41,551 nt of DNA from Saprospiraceae bacterium (lineage in GTDB: Bacteria; Bacteroidota; Bacteroidia; Chitinophagales; Saprospiraceae). The translations under genes and the position numbers were made by a program. Positions 25,701-33,794 of this stretch are shown piece after piece (the first letter of the stretch is position 1; each line of letters begins with the position of its first letter). The DNA is taken from contig JAJTEZ010000020.1 in the NCBI GenBank assembly GCA_021298335.1, positions 1 through 41,551 of the forward strand, given 5' to 3'. The notes under the pieces are model-generated. The model did not search any database. It was given only the letters and a program-made list of their open reading frames with translations, and had not been told where the DNA came from.

Positions 25701-27701
25701 TTCTCTTGTCGGTACTGTCAAGTCAGAAATGTTCAACTGGTTGAATGTAAATGTCTGTGAGCAGTATGAAGTGTTTCCTGCTGCATCTACAAATGTCCAG
25801 TCACGAACAAGCTTGGAAGATCCACAGTTGTTCTGAACGATTTTATCTTCAAAGCTTCTTGATACTGCACCACATGCATCAGTAACTGCTGGTGGAGTAG
25901 TCAACTTAGACTTGTGGTTACCTGGTATGTTATACAGAATACCTACAGTTTCTCTCTTTACAACCTCAAGATCATAGCACTTGAACTGGCAAGCAAGAGC
26001 ATCAGCAGGGTTTCGAACGATTTGTGCCTGACCAGCTCCTGTAATTTTGATATCATAATTACCAGTAGCCGCATTCTGACCAAATGTTGTCATTACATAA
26101 GTATACTTCACACCTGCAGTCAATGTTGTTGTAATCAATGGATCCAATCCACCTGCAGTGTCATCATTCGCAGCAATGAAGTTAGTACAAGGACTTAGAG
26201 GATTGAAAGGAGCGGTATAAATGATACCGTAAGTATCTCCTGCAGAACCACTAGCATTAAATGTGTAAGAACCAGTTGCTGAAACCTGGAAGGTAATCGC
26301 ATCATAGTAATATGTTCCTGTACCAGCTGCGCAGGCAGTAAAGCCATTTGGTCTGGTAAATCTGCTGTCTGTAGCAGCAATTGAACCACAGAAAGAAACA
26401 ACAGGAATAATCACTGCCTTATCTTCACATGAACAAGCAGCTACAGGAGCTACTTTATCTTCTACTGTGAAAGTTCCCCAGCAAGAGTTGCCATCGAAAC
26501 CTACAACTTCATAAGTATGTGTACCTAATGGAAGATTCAGTGCCACACCCTGTGGTACATTATTTATTGCATTAGCCTGGCTGTTGAAAGGCCAGATATT
26601 GATTTTATAATTTTTGTAACATCCGTAAAGTCCGCCTTCAAGGAACATATCTGCATCCAATGTCACCTGACATTTGGCATCAGCAGTAATATTCACGTGA
26701 TCATTGCAGGTCAGTGACTTTACAGGATTGGGGAAGGCCTGCACTGTCAAGGTCATTTCGCACTTGTCAGCAACTGCACCCTGGCCATTTCTTAATTCAA
26801 ACTTCAAAGTGTATGTGCCAGGTCCTACAGCGGTACCAGCAGCTGGACCTGCAGTCTGTACAATCGCACAGTCGCCATTCTCTGTAACATAGTTTGGCAC
26901 TAGGAAATCACAAGCTCCCGGAGGCAATGTAACTGTCTGGTTTCCTGCACAGAAAATCTGATTGCAAGCACCACCACCTGGAGGGGGAGCTACAGTACCA
27001 CATGCGCACTTGATGTTTGCCAAAGATGGGTCAACAAAACCAATAGGTGCATCACAACCAACAGCAGAAAAGCTGAACGCAGCCGTACACTGAGATACAG
27101 AGGCGTTGTTTGCAAATACAACCTCGAAAAATCCAGGTTTGATTGTCACAGCAAAAGGCTGCGTAACGGACGAGCCCACATCACCAATAAAGTTAACTGA
27201 CTGTGCAGCAGGGTTATACGGAGTTGGATTTGCTCCGTCAGCCGACTGATACACCGCAGCATGTGCATTTGTACCACATGGCGTGGCACCGGTGTTTGGA
27301 TCAAAGTTTACTGTCAAACAAATTGGTGTAGTACCACAATTCACAAACTGAACTGTAGTGTAACCATAATTGGTGGCAGCATTAAAAATTCCCGGATAAG
27401 TTTTCTGAGGACAAGCCGCAGCTACACCATCACGGAAAATACGACCCTGCTGGATGCCTGCGCGCATGGGCGAGCCTGGAGCCGGATCTACAACTCCGAC
27501 GCGAACGCTGACAGGAGCTGAAAGATTACTACAGTTTGCAACGTTATACGCAGCTGTAGCAGGTGCTGTGTTACCGTACAGAGCAGGCTGATCCTTTGCA
27601 TCCGGCATATCGGACACAGAGTAAATACCAGTCTGCGCTGTCGCAAGCTGAACCGAAGCCAGCAAGACCAGCAACATCGTAAGAAATGGAAATTTCTTCA
27701 T
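22671..27701 (-). CDS. giant secreted protein with dockerin-type repeats, frameshifted before its T9SS domain
   Basis: This is a 1676-residue secreted protein, rich in cysteine, aspartate and asparagine. Residues 1-22 are a signal peptide (LTMLLVLLASVQLATAQ). The middle consists of many beta-sandwich modules of HYR and Ig-like type, recognisable by repeated V-x-D-x-x-A-P motifs (VEDKVAPVA, AVDEKAPTF, VVDKKAPTPYC). About residues 435-560 look like a pre-peptidase C-terminal type module (YYYDAITFQVSATGSYTFNA). Residues about 1615-1665 form two dockerin-type calcium loops (AGNGVSTLDLVLIQRHILG, AADANKDGNVTASDLVELRR). After AWRF the frame runs into a TGA at 22671, while the rest continues in the 22123-22719 frame. 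Such proteins in Saprospirales are thought to be adhesins or surface-layer-like; the ligand is unknown. A strong promoter lies 73 bases upstream. Confidence 0.85.
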   Translation of the reverse strand: MKKFPFLTMLLVLLASVQLATAQTGIYSVSDMPDAKDQPALYGNTAPATAAYNVANCSNLSAPVSVRVGVVDPAPGSPMRAGIQQGRIFRDGVAAACPQKTYPGIFNAATNYGYTTVQFVNCGTTPICLTVNFDPNTGATPCGTNAHAAVYQSADGANPTPYNPAAQSVNFIGDVGSSVTQPFAVTIKPGFFEVVFANNASVSQCTAAFSFSAVGCDAPIGFVDPSLANIKCACGTVAPPPGGGACNQIFCAGNQTVTLPPGACDFLVPNYVTENGDCAIVQTAGPAAGTAVGPGTYTLKFELRNGQGAVADKCEMTLTVQAFPNPVKSLTCNDHVNITADAKCQVTLDADMFLEGGLYGCYKNYKINIWPFNSQANAINNVPQGVALNLPLGTHTYEVVGFDGNSCWGTFTVEDKVAPVAACSCEDKAVIIPVVSFCGSIAATDSRFTRPNGFTACAAGTGTYYYDAITFQVSATGSYTFNASGSAGDTYGIIYTAPFNPLSPCTNFIAANDDTAGGLDPLITTTLTAGVKYTYVMTTFGQNAATGNYDIKITGAGQAQIVRNPADALACQFKCYDLEVVKRETVGILYNIPGNHKSKLTTPPAVTDACGAVSRSFEDKIVQNNCGSSKLVRDWTFVDAAGNTSYCSQTFTFNQLNISDLTVPTREVQLTCGSNTAPEDIAGQTDVDSRTGSASAANTGIYADDWTATPAVVELHEGYPNGYYTYSQIGFDGNAHPQKVDVSVCNIYSTYTDININACGLGCGGNMKVLRTWTLLDWCTGATSTYVQTIKAVDEKAPTFDVADVTISVDPWGCVASWQVAAPTNLNDNCALTNQIKWRVEAAAGVSLFGSAPSYAAGNMGVGKYAFTYFAEDCCGNFSSKVANVTVIDASAPVAVAKQNIVLSLTGSGTGADGTAKLYGWQVDNGSYDHCSDVKVEIRRASGGACGNVGANGTHNNNSTFNDNNGVTSEVPGQTWFHNPGDDRNDTDGGEFVQFCCEDIPAGAEFGLHDVEIRVFDDGNRNGVYGDNLIINGVRDNYNTTWATIRVENKIPPVIVCPPNATVTCDMVLNLSLDGKQTNVNDVDMSMTGTASAFDLCAGLNVTYTDVWLGGSNPVCKTGKIRRTFTAVKGSTTVTCAQEIEVSGVGKAFTVNFPQRGGVSEWPSCSLSLEDVRNTANATIKRPITDYGQCDIVGENITIDTFLFEDGACKKWRVTYKYINWCTGQEITTINGQPIIYYYTYKDDVAPVLTCTDLMVAANPNANNPNGGCEGSVVLTASATDALVCADESWVKWQGFVDLWANGTVDRVASSFVNKAWNGIWARQDKFVAGQLNPNWVALQAQHQGIVLADVVFATYVAPSKASGGSVSLPAFILDAENINHKVEWKVTDGCGNIDNCSSTLMVVDKKAPTPYCVSLSTALMAGNPKMVELWAKDFDRGAFDNCTPQSKLYFTFRDGTNATHPVLTRLNEEHFFKGAGQNATAAEYNSGKAYKWLPSARSAGKVFTAAGDFNVDVMVWDEQFNVDFCTVALKIIDNNAPGARIAGAVTTPVNQAVKNVDINITMVENVNVTAGATTGANGQYVANVIGDLNYNVKPNKADNAGNGVSTLDLVLIQRHILGLTPMNDQYKLMAADANKDGNVTASDLVELRRLILGINNTIDAWRFSPETRVVNQAKE

Positions 27702-27774
27702 GAGATTGGTTTTAATTGAGTAAATTGAGTTAATAAAATGAGTTCTTCATAGACACACTTCTGCCTACGTACTG

Positions 27775-27805
27775 CAAAGGTAAAAATCTTGTTTCTTTCA
27801 TCAAA
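27775..27805 (-). promoter_or_regulatory. Bacteroidota promoter of the giant T9SS gene
   Basis: On the minus strand, TTTG at 27802-27805 is followed after 19 bases by TACCTTTG at 27775-27782, which matches both the -33 and the -7 consensus with ideal spacing. It implies a 5' leader of about 65-70 bases before the ATG at 27701. Confidence 0.75.
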
Positions 27806-28299
27806 GAAATTATGCAAAAAAATATATAATTTATTTTTCACTATACTAAAATGCGAAAATCAGGCCAATAGATATGCGAAAATTCATAATTTGAATAAAT
27901 CCTCCTATAATTTTCCTAGTTCTGAGATACCCGAAAATGAACGCATCTTTACAGAACAACGTCGTCCTCGTCTTACTCAAAAACATAATTCTTCTTCTAA
28001 CTGTCTTCTTGCTTTTCAGAGTAATGTCGGTCTATCCGCTTATTGCAGGCATGTAAAATGGTAAAAGAAACCGAGCTAATTATTTTCCACAATCATTCCA
28101 TAGAGCATTTATATCCACATATTTACAAAGTGAAGAACTTCATAATACATATGAAATGCGCATGAGGCGGCCACACAAACCAATATGATTATTTCTCATA
28201 AGCATTCCATATGGCATTGATAACCAGTTACTCAGTGAGTGACAAACTAAAATAAACATATGAAACGTGAAAGCTACTTTGATTATGCGCTAGTAAATG
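27806..28299. other. gene-free AT-rich stretch
   Basis: This is the only long stretch without a gene (with the promoter region, 598 bases between 27702 and 28299). The ORF at 27789-28064 on the plus strand has no recognisable features and begins inside the promoter. The stretch holds an imperfect direct repeat of 16 bases, CATTCCATAGAGCATT at 28094-28109 and CATTCCATATGGCATT at 28203-28218 (14 of 16 identical), and a small palindrome ACTCAGTGAGT at 28230-28240. I recognise no RNA gene. Confidence 0.6.
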
Positions 28300-28908
28300 T
28301 TACAAAATAGACTTCAATTCAGGAAGAGTACTCTCAGCACCTACAAAACGAATCGCGTCCATTCCGGTCGCGCGCGATGCTTCCACATTGTGTGGATTAT
28401 CATCAATAAATAATGCCTCTTCGGGCTTTAATTGAAATTTAGTGTATAAAAGCTCAAAAATGCGGTGATCCGGTTTTTTCATTTTTTCTTCGCCAGAAAC
28501 AAGAATTTGCTCAAAATAACCGAGAAAGGGGTAAAGCTCCCGCGCAACAGGGAATGCTTCTGCCGACCAGTTTGTTAAAGCAAGAAGACGGTACTGGCCT
28601 TCTTGATGTAATTTTTGGAGAAACTCAACCGTGGGTTCTATCGGGCCTCCCAGCATCTCCTTCCATCTCCTGTAATACTGCTGAATCTCATACCTGTACT
28701 GAGGAAACTGGGAAATAAGCAATTCAGTCGCATCTGCAAACGATCTTCCTGCATCCTGCTGTTCATTCCAGTCGGTGGTACAAACGTTTTTCAGAAAATG
28801 CCTGACAGAATCCTCTGTTTTAAATATTGTTCGGTACACATAGGCAGGGTTCCAGTCAATTAACACTCCCCCGAGGTCAAAAACTAGGGTTGTATACTGT
28901 TTCTTCAT
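28300..28908 (-). CDS. HAD family hydrolase (YihX-like phosphatase)
   Basis: This is a 202-residue haloacid dehalogenase-fold phosphatase. All four motifs are visible: VFDLGGVLIDW (catalytic Asp), LLALTNWS, the lysine of MKKPDHRIFELL, and LFIDDNPHNVEAS (metal-binding aspartates). Between motif I and II lies a helical cap (about residues 16-100). The closest well-known relative is E. coli YihX, a glucose-1-phosphate phosphatase; the true substrate is not readable. The gene begins 8 bases after the stop codon of the DUF1080 gene and probably shares its promoter. Confidence 0.9.
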   Translation of the reverse strand: MKKQYTTLVFDLGGVLIDWNPAYVYRTIFKTEDSVRHFLKNVCTTDWNEQQDAGRSFADATELLISQFPQYRYEIQQYYRRWKEMLGGPIEPTVEFLQKLHQEGQYRLLALTNWSAEAFPVARELYPFLGYFEQILVSGEEKMKKPDHRIFELLYTKFQLKPEEALFIDDNPHNVEASRATGMDAIRFVGAESTLPELKSIL

Positions 28909-28916
28909 AAAGATGA

Positions 28917-29669
28917 TTATAACCTGCGAACCCAGATGTTTCTGTAACTCACCAGGTCTCCATGATCCTGTAAAATAATTGGTCCCCCTCCGTGCACGGG
29001 GTTTTTCGGCAAACCGATGTACTCAGTCGTTCCAAATATTTCTGCATTGTTTTGAATGACAATGCCATTATGAATCACGGTAATTTTTGCGGATGACTGC
29101 TTTTTCCCTTCCGCATCAAACAGTGGCGCTTTATATATTATATCATATACATTCCATTCTCCTGCCGGAGCACAGGCGTTGGCCAGCGGAGCATGCTGTT
29201 TATACACCGACCCCGCCTGACCATTATAATACGTTTCATTATTGTTACAGTCTAGTACCTGGACCTCATAACGGGATTGCAGGAAAATGCCGCTATTGCC
29301 TCTGCCCTGCCCTTCTCCTTTAATGACAGACGGACTTTTCCATTCCACATGTAGATGACAATCTTCAAATGAAGCCTTGCTGATTACCTCTCCGCTACCT
29401 GGCTTCACTGTCATCACACCCTTCTCGATAGTCCAGTCGGCAGGACTTCCGTCTTTTTTCTGCCACTGCATGACTCCTTCGCCCAACAGAATCACTGCAT
29501 CTGTGGGAGTGGGCATCGTATGTCGAGCAGATTCTATTTTTCGAGGCGGAAAAGACCAGTCTTCCGTAGCCTTGGGATCAGTAATGACTTCTGCCTGGGC
29601 ATGTATTGTGGAAAATTGTACACAGAAAATAAAACATCCCCAAAGTAAAACACGGTCGAGCTGGTTCAT
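28917..29669 (-). CDS. DUF1080 (3-keto-disaccharide hydrolase domain) exported protein
   Basis: This is an exported protein of about 250 residues with a DUF1080 domain, a concanavalin-like beta-jellyroll. Some members hydrolyse 3-keto-glycosides. Residues 1-25 are a signal peptide (RVLLWGCFIFCVQFSTIHAQ). The domain shows WQKKDGSPADWTIEKGVMTV, CHLHVEWKSP, GNSGIFLQSRYEVQVLD and the C-terminal PIILQDHGDLVSYRNIWVR. I chose the ATG at 29669 because the longer frame to 29696 would start inside the -7 promoter element at 29694-29701. The HAD gene follows immediately. The protein appears intact, and a substrate is not deducible. Confidence 0.9.
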   Translation of the reverse strand: MNQLDRVLLWGCFIFCVQFSTIHAQAEVITDPKATEDWSFPPRKIESARHTMPTPTDAVILLGEGVMQWQKKDGSPADWTIEKGVMTVKPGSGEVISKASFEDCHLHVEWKSPSVIKGEGQGRGNSGIFLQSRYEVQVLDCNNNETYYNGQAGSVYKQHAPLANACAPAGEWNVYDIIYKAPLFDAEGKKQSSAKITVIHNGIVIQNNAEIFGTTEYIGLPKNPVHGGGPIILQDHGDLVSYRNIWVRRL

Positions 29670-29693
29670 AATTTTACGATTTAAACATCCCGA

Positions 29694-29701
29694 CAAAGAT
29701 A
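29694..29701 (-). promoter_or_regulatory. putative -7 element for the DUF1080-HAD operon
   Basis: TATCTTTG on the minus strand, 24 bases before the ATG at 29669. No good -33 TTG is seen at the expected distance. It faces the lipoprotein promoter about 50-90 bases away on the other strand. Confidence 0.5.
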
Positions 29702-29751
29702 ATCACAGAAATCCTGACTTTGATAAGAGAGAATAAATTTCTTTCTCCTTC

Positions 29752-29782
29752 TTGATGTAAAGGAAACAAAAACCTACTTTTG
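29752..29782 (+). promoter_or_regulatory. Bacteroidota promoter of the lipoprotein gene
   Basis: TTG at 29752-29754, a spacer of 20 bases, then TACTTTTG at 29775-29782. Both elements and the spacing fit the Bacteroidota consensus. It ends 17 bases before the ATG at 29800 and so rules out the GTG at 29782 as start. Confidence 0.7.
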
Positions 29783-29799
29783 TGCCTAAATTCATTCAA

Positions 29800-30312
29800 A
29801 TGAAGAGATTTTTCAAACCCACAATGATGTTCATTTTTTTTGTAATGGTCTCTTGTAAAAACCAGGGAACTCAGTCGAATGAACCTGAAAAGAACGGTCA
29901 GGACACGCTGATATCTGAAAACCAGACTCCAAGCCAGGCTACGTCTGCGAATGTCAAGGACTTGACGGCATTTGTCGGAAAAATCCCGCAGGAAGCTGGC
30001 CTCTTTGAAAAATACCTCTTACCACAAAGGATGCAGGCACTTCTGGGCGTGGAATACCCTGATTTTGAAAAGGACCGAGAAGAAGAAGGCTCACTGCAAA
30101 AAGATGGTGAACTAATATACTTTACTGTATGCCGAAAAGGTGCTTGTGCAGAAAACACGTATCTGATCATCGTTGACCTGCTGAATAACCAGATCAATGT
30201 CATGAATTTTAAAGGAAGAATTGTTCGGACCTACGAGGAAGGAGGCGTTATCATAGGCCTGACTGACAAGCTTGCAAACGAGGTACAGCGTCTGAGAAGC
30301 AAACAGGGATAA
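29800..30312 (+). CDS. uncharacterised lipoprotein with an Ivy-like C-x4-C segment
   Basis: I do not recognise a named family with certainty. The product has 170 residues. Residues 1-19 are a lipoprotein signal (MKRFFKPTMMFIFFVMVSC) with the lipid-carrying cysteine at position 19, followed by a polar Asn/Gln/Thr-rich linker to about residue 45. The remaining domain contains MQALLGVEYPDFEKD, then YFTVCRKGACAENTYLIIVD and a mixed beta-rich end. The CRKGAC loop followed by a beta strand resembles the C-K-P-H-D-C loop of Ivy-type lysozyme inhibitors; this is only a similarity in pattern. The start is fixed by the promoter at 29752-29782. No co-directional gene is close upstream. Confidence 0.75.
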   Translation: MKRFFKPTMMFIFFVMVSCKNQGTQSNEPEKNGQDTLISENQTPSQATSANVKDLTAFVGKIPQEAGLFEKYLLPQRMQALLGVEYPDFEKDREEEGSLQKDGELIYFTVCRKGACAENTYLIIVDLLNNQINVMNFKGRIVRTYEEGGVIIGLTDKLANEVQRLRSKQG

Positions 30313-30372
30313 AATGCGCATATAGTTTTCTTTGCTCATTGTTCCATTCTCCCACACCATAAAAAATATCCA

Positions 30373-31248
30373 TTGAAAAAAGTATTAATCACAGGGGCTG
30401 CAGGTTTCATCGGCTCCCACTTGTGTGACAGATTTATCCGGGAAGGCTACCATGTGATCGGAATGGACAATTTAATCACAGGCAATCTGAAAAACATTGA
30501 GCATCTGTTCCCCCTGGAACATTTTGAATATTATCATCACGATGTTTCTAAATTTGTGCATATTCCTGGCAATCTGGACTATATTTTACATTTTGCGTCG
30601 CCCGCAAGTCCGATTGATTATTTAAAAATGCCTATTCAGACTCTCAAAGTCGGCTCATTAGGGACACACAATCTATTGGGTCTGGCCAAATCCAAAAATG
30701 CGAGGATCCTGATCGCCTCTACTTCTGAAGTGTATGGCGACCCACTGGTGCACCCACAAACAGAAGAATACTGGGGAATGGCTTACCACACATACCACGG
30801 CCTGGAAACCCGAATTGTCCGCATTTTCAACACCTATGGACCCAGAATGCGCATGGAAGACGGCCGCGTACTGCCCGCTTTTTTTACACAGGCCATTCGC
30901 GGAGAAGGTCTGACAGTGTTTGGTGATGGTTCTCAAACCAGGTCCTTTTGCTATGTGGATGACCTGGTTGAAGGGATTTATCGCCTACTTCTCAGCGATT
31001 ACCCTTACCCCGTGAATCTGGGCAATCCATCAGAAATCACGATTTTAGAATTTGCTCAGGAAATCCTTCGACTGGTGGGTAATTCAAAAGCCTTTATTGA
31101 TTATCGCCCTTTGCCCGTAGATGACCCAAAACAACGAAAACCAGATATTTCAAAAGCACAATCGCTCCTGCAATGGGAGCCTGGTGTCAACAGAAGTGAA
31201 GGTCTGGAAAAGACCTACGCCTATTTTGCTTCTATCGTTGACAAATAG
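30373..31248 (+). pseudogene. UDP-glucuronate decarboxylase-like SDR lacking its active-site segment
   Basis: This is an extended short-chain dehydrogenase that, when intact, converts UDP-glucuronate to UDP-xylose. It shows the NAD site [64 protein letters not shown] and [14 protein letters not shown]. After EEYWG it jumps directly to MAYHTYHGL. In the family about 22 residues lie between these, including the catalytic Y-x-x-x-K (Y-D-E-A-K). The frame is kept, so 291 residues result instead of about 313. Without tyrosine and lysine the protein should be inactive; I therefore list it as a pseudogene although it is open. It starts with TTG at 30373; no in-frame ATG lies nearby. Confidence 0.82.
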
Positions 31249-31391
31249 TAAGCAGACACATTTAAAAGTGCTGTTTATTAATAAAATGTAAATAAAAGGT
31301 TATTTTATCGTGAAATTGCTTGAATTATAGGATATTTGCACCTGGTATTTTATTAAATAACCGGTTTAATTCAGTGAAATTGTTAAAATCT

Positions 31392-32609
31392 ATGTCTCCA
31401 TTAAAGCAAAAAATGGAAGGGTATAATTTGCCGCAGCAAATCATGCAGTTGGGATTGTATCCATTCTTCCGTACAATTGAGTCTGAGCAGGATACCGTGG
31501 TAAAAATCGACGGTCGGGATGTGCTGATGTTTGGCTCGAATAGTTATCTTGGACTGACTAACCATCCTAAATTGAAGGAAGCATCCATCAAGGCGATTGA
31601 GAAATATGGGTCAGGATGTGCAGGCTCTCGTTTTTTGAATGGCACACTTGACATCCACCTGGAACTGGAAGAAAAGCTAGCAAGATATGTAGGAAAAGAA
31701 GGCGCATTGGTCTTTAGTACCGGATATCAGGTAAACCTCGGCGTTATCTCATCCATTCCTGGAAGGCATGATTACCTGATCCTGGATGACCTGGATCACG
31801 CCTGTATCATCGATGGAGCCAGGCTTTCATTTGCCAAGGTGATGAAATATAGCCACAATGACATGGACTCGCTTGAAAAAGCACTAAGTCGTTGTGAATC
31901 TGACAAAATCAAGCTAATTGCCATCGATGGTGTATTTAGCATGGAGGGGGACATCGCCAACTTGCCTGAAATTGTCCAGCTGGCTGAAAAGTACAATGCC
32001 TCCATTATGGTTGACGACGCTCATGGACTTGGTGTATTAGGCACAAATGGCGCGGGTACTGCAGACCATTTCGGATTGACAGACAAGGTAGACCTGATCA
32101 TGGGTACATTCAGTAAATCACTGGCAAGCATAGGCGGCTTTATAGCCGCAGATAAAACCACCATCAACTTTTTAAAACACAATGCGCGTTCATTGATTTT
32201 TAGTGCCAGTATCGCGCCGGCAAACGCGGCAAGTGTGATTGCAGCAGTTGATTTGATTCAAGAGGAGCCTGAACGTATACAACGTCTGTGGGACAATACA
32301 GAATATGCCCGAAAAAAGTTAAAAGAAGCAGGATTTGATACGGGGCATTCGGTGACTCCCATTATCCCCCTTTTAATCAGAGATGATTATAAGACGTTTC
32401 AACTCACAAAAATTGCCCTAGATCGGGGGGTATTTGTAAACCCTGTTGTTTCTCCGGCAGTGCCCAGTACTTCATCTCTCATCAGATATTCTCTGATGGC
32501 CACACATACCAGAGAGCAAATTGACCATTCAGTAGACGTCCTAAAGTCAATTTCAGAAGAAATTGGTGTCTTTGACAACAAAGAACACAGGGTCTTTTAC
32601 CAACCCTAA
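31392..32609 (+). CDS. spt: serine palmitoyltransferase
   Basis: This is a PLP-dependent alpha-oxoamine synthase that condenses serine with an acyl-CoA or acyl-ACP to 3-ketosphinganine, the first step of sphingolipid synthesis. The order of motifs is that of bacterial Spt: FGSNSYLGL, GSGCAGSRFLNGT, DDLDHACIIDGAR, IDGVFSMEGD, DDAHGLGVLG, the PLP lysine in GTFSKSLASIGG, and NPVVSPAVPST near the end. It differs from the related glycine C-acetyltransferase (Kbl) and BioF in these blocks. I chose the ATG at 31392 (MSPLKQKM); the frame extends upstream to a TTG at 31320 without conservation. It is followed by genes for the next three steps of ceramide synthesis and phosphorylation, which supports the assignment. 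Confidence 0.9.
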   Translation: MSPLKQKMEGYNLPQQIMQLGLYPFFRTIESEQDTVVKIDGRDVLMFGSNSYLGLTNHPKLKEASIKAIEKYGSGCAGSRFLNGTLDIHLELEEKLARYVGKEGALVFSTGYQVNLGVISSIPGRHDYLILDDLDHACIIDGARLSFAKVMKYSHNDMDSLEKALSRCESDKIKLIAIDGVFSMEGDIANLPEIVQLAEKYNASIMVDDAHGLGVLGTNGAGTADHFGLTDKVDLIMGTFSKSLASIGGFIAADKTTINFLKHNARSLIFSASIAPANAASVIAAVDLIQEEPERIQRLWDNTEYARKKLKEAGFDTGHSVTPIIPLLIRDDYKTFQLTKIALDRGVFVNPVVSPAVPSTSSLIRYSLMATHTREQIDHSVDVLKSISEEIGVFDNKEHRVFYQP

Positions 32610-32620
32610 GAAACTCTGCT

Positions 32621-32628
32621 TATCTTTG
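32621..32628 (+). promoter_or_regulatory. putative -7 element in front of the ceramide operon
   Basis: TATCTTTG at 32621-32628, with a T-rich TTTT at 32595-32598 some 22 bases upstream. It lies between spt and the GNAT gene, 41 bases before the ATG at 32670, so the downstream operon may be transcribed separately from spt. Confidence 0.5.
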
Positions 32629-32669
32629 TTGAGTACTGAATTATCAAAGATCAACAAAACCTAATATAC

Positions 32670-33794
32670 ATGGGCATCCAGATTCGGGAGGTACAATTCT
32701 CTCAAGGCATTAGTGAATTTATTAATTTCCCTCACGACTTGTATCAGGATGACCCCTTTTATGTGCCCGAGATCTATATTGGCCAAAAGGACATGATGAA
32801 TCCCGAAAAATATCCATTCCACCTGTATGGCAATGCAAAATATTACCTTGCAAGCCGGGATGGTAAGACAGTAGGCAGGATCGCAGCCATTTCCAATCCC
32901 AATTACAACGAACACCACAACTGTAAAGTTGGCTTTTTTGGTTTTATGGATTTTATTGAGGATCAAGAAGTTGTACATGAATTACTGGAACAAGCAAAGG
33001 CGTTCGCCCGTGAGAACGGAAATGAATTCCTGATGGGGCCTACAAATTTCACGACAAATGAAACCGCTGGTACACTCGTGGAAGGCTTTGAGGAATCGCC
33101 TAAGCTAATGATGACCTACAACAAACCTTATTACGGGAGAATGCTGGAAGCAGAGGGTCTGAATAAGGAGATGGATTTATACGCGTATATGATTTACACC
33201 AAAAACGCTTCAGAAAAATCTCTCCGTCTTGCTGAAGCCGTAGAATCCCGACTGGCATCAAGAGGCATTACTATCCGCAGCATCAAACTGAAGGATATGG
33301 ATGAAGAAGCCAGGAAAATCCAAAAGATTTATAACCAGGCCTGGCAAAAAAACTGGGGATTTGTTCCGTTTACAGATGCGGAATTTGAGTACCTGAAAAA
33401 CGACCTAAAAATGCTGGTTGACCCAGCTTTCACCTATATCGCTGAGAAAGATGGGGAAGCGATTGGCTTTGGCATTACCCTGCCCAACATCAACGAAATT
33501 TTGATTAAAAACAAACGAGGGAGATTATTTCCCTTTGGTATATTCCGACTACTTTTGGGCAAAAAGTCCTGCAAAACAGTTCGGGTACTGGCGTTGGGAG
33601 TATTGGAAGAATACAGGAAAGCAGGTATAGAAGCTATATTCTTTGCACGCAATATCCGAGAGTCAAAAAAGAGAAACCTGTTAGGTGGCGAAGCATCGTG
33701 GATTCTTGAAAGTAACAGCGCCATGAGGGCGGCAGCAGAGCGTCTCAATGGCGAGAAATACAAAACCTACAGATTATATAAAATGTCTTTATGA
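32670..33794 (+). CDS. GNAT-fold acyltransferase, candidate bacterial ceramide synthase
   Basis: This is a 374-residue protein that belongs to a large GNAT-like family widespread in Bacteroidota. The N-terminal half (residues about 1-180) has FFGFMDFIED, FLMGPTNFTTNETAGTLVEG and MMTYNKPYY. The C-terminal half carries a GNAT core with AYMIYTK, FGITLPNIN and the CoA-loop LALGVLEEYRKAGIEAIFF. In Caulobacter the ceramide synthase bCerS is a GNAT-annotated protein of similar size encoded near spt; this gene directly follows spt and precedes a CerR-like SDR, so N-acylation of a sphingoid base is the best guess. Function by context, not by proven homology. Its stop overlaps the start of the next gene (ATGA). 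Confidence 0.8.
   Translation: MGIQIREVQFSQGISEFINFPHDLYQDDPFYVPEIYIGQKDMMNPEKYPFHLYGNAKYYLASRDGKTVGRIAAISNPNYNEHHNCKVGFFGFMDFIEDQEVVHELLEQAKAFARENGNEFLMGPTNFTTNETAGTLVEGFEESPKLMMTYNKPYYGRMLEAEGLNKEMDLYAYMIYTKNASEKSLRLAEAVESRLASRGITIRSIKLKDMDEEARKIQKIYNQAWQKNWGFVPFTDAEFEYLKNDLKMLVDPAFTYIAEKDGEAIGFGITLPNINEILIKNKRGRLFPFGIFRLLLGKKSCKTVRVLALGVLEEYRKAGIEAIFFARNIRESKKRNLLGGEASWILESNSAMRAAAERLNGEKYKTYRLYKMSL

Noticed and set aside
27789-28064. 91-codon plus-strand ORF in the gene-free stretch
   Set aside because: It begins inside the promoter of the T9SS gene, has no recognisable domain or plausible composition, and no promoter of its own.
31331-31338. GATATTTG as promoter of spt
   Set aside because: The first base of the -7 consensus is wrong and no -33 element lies at a proper distance, so I did not list it.
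31392-32609. Glycine C-acetyltransferase (Kbl), partner of threonine dehydrogenase
   Set aside because: The motif blocks are those of serine palmitoyltransferase, and the downstream genes fit ceramide synthesis; threonine dehydrogenase is 8 kb away.
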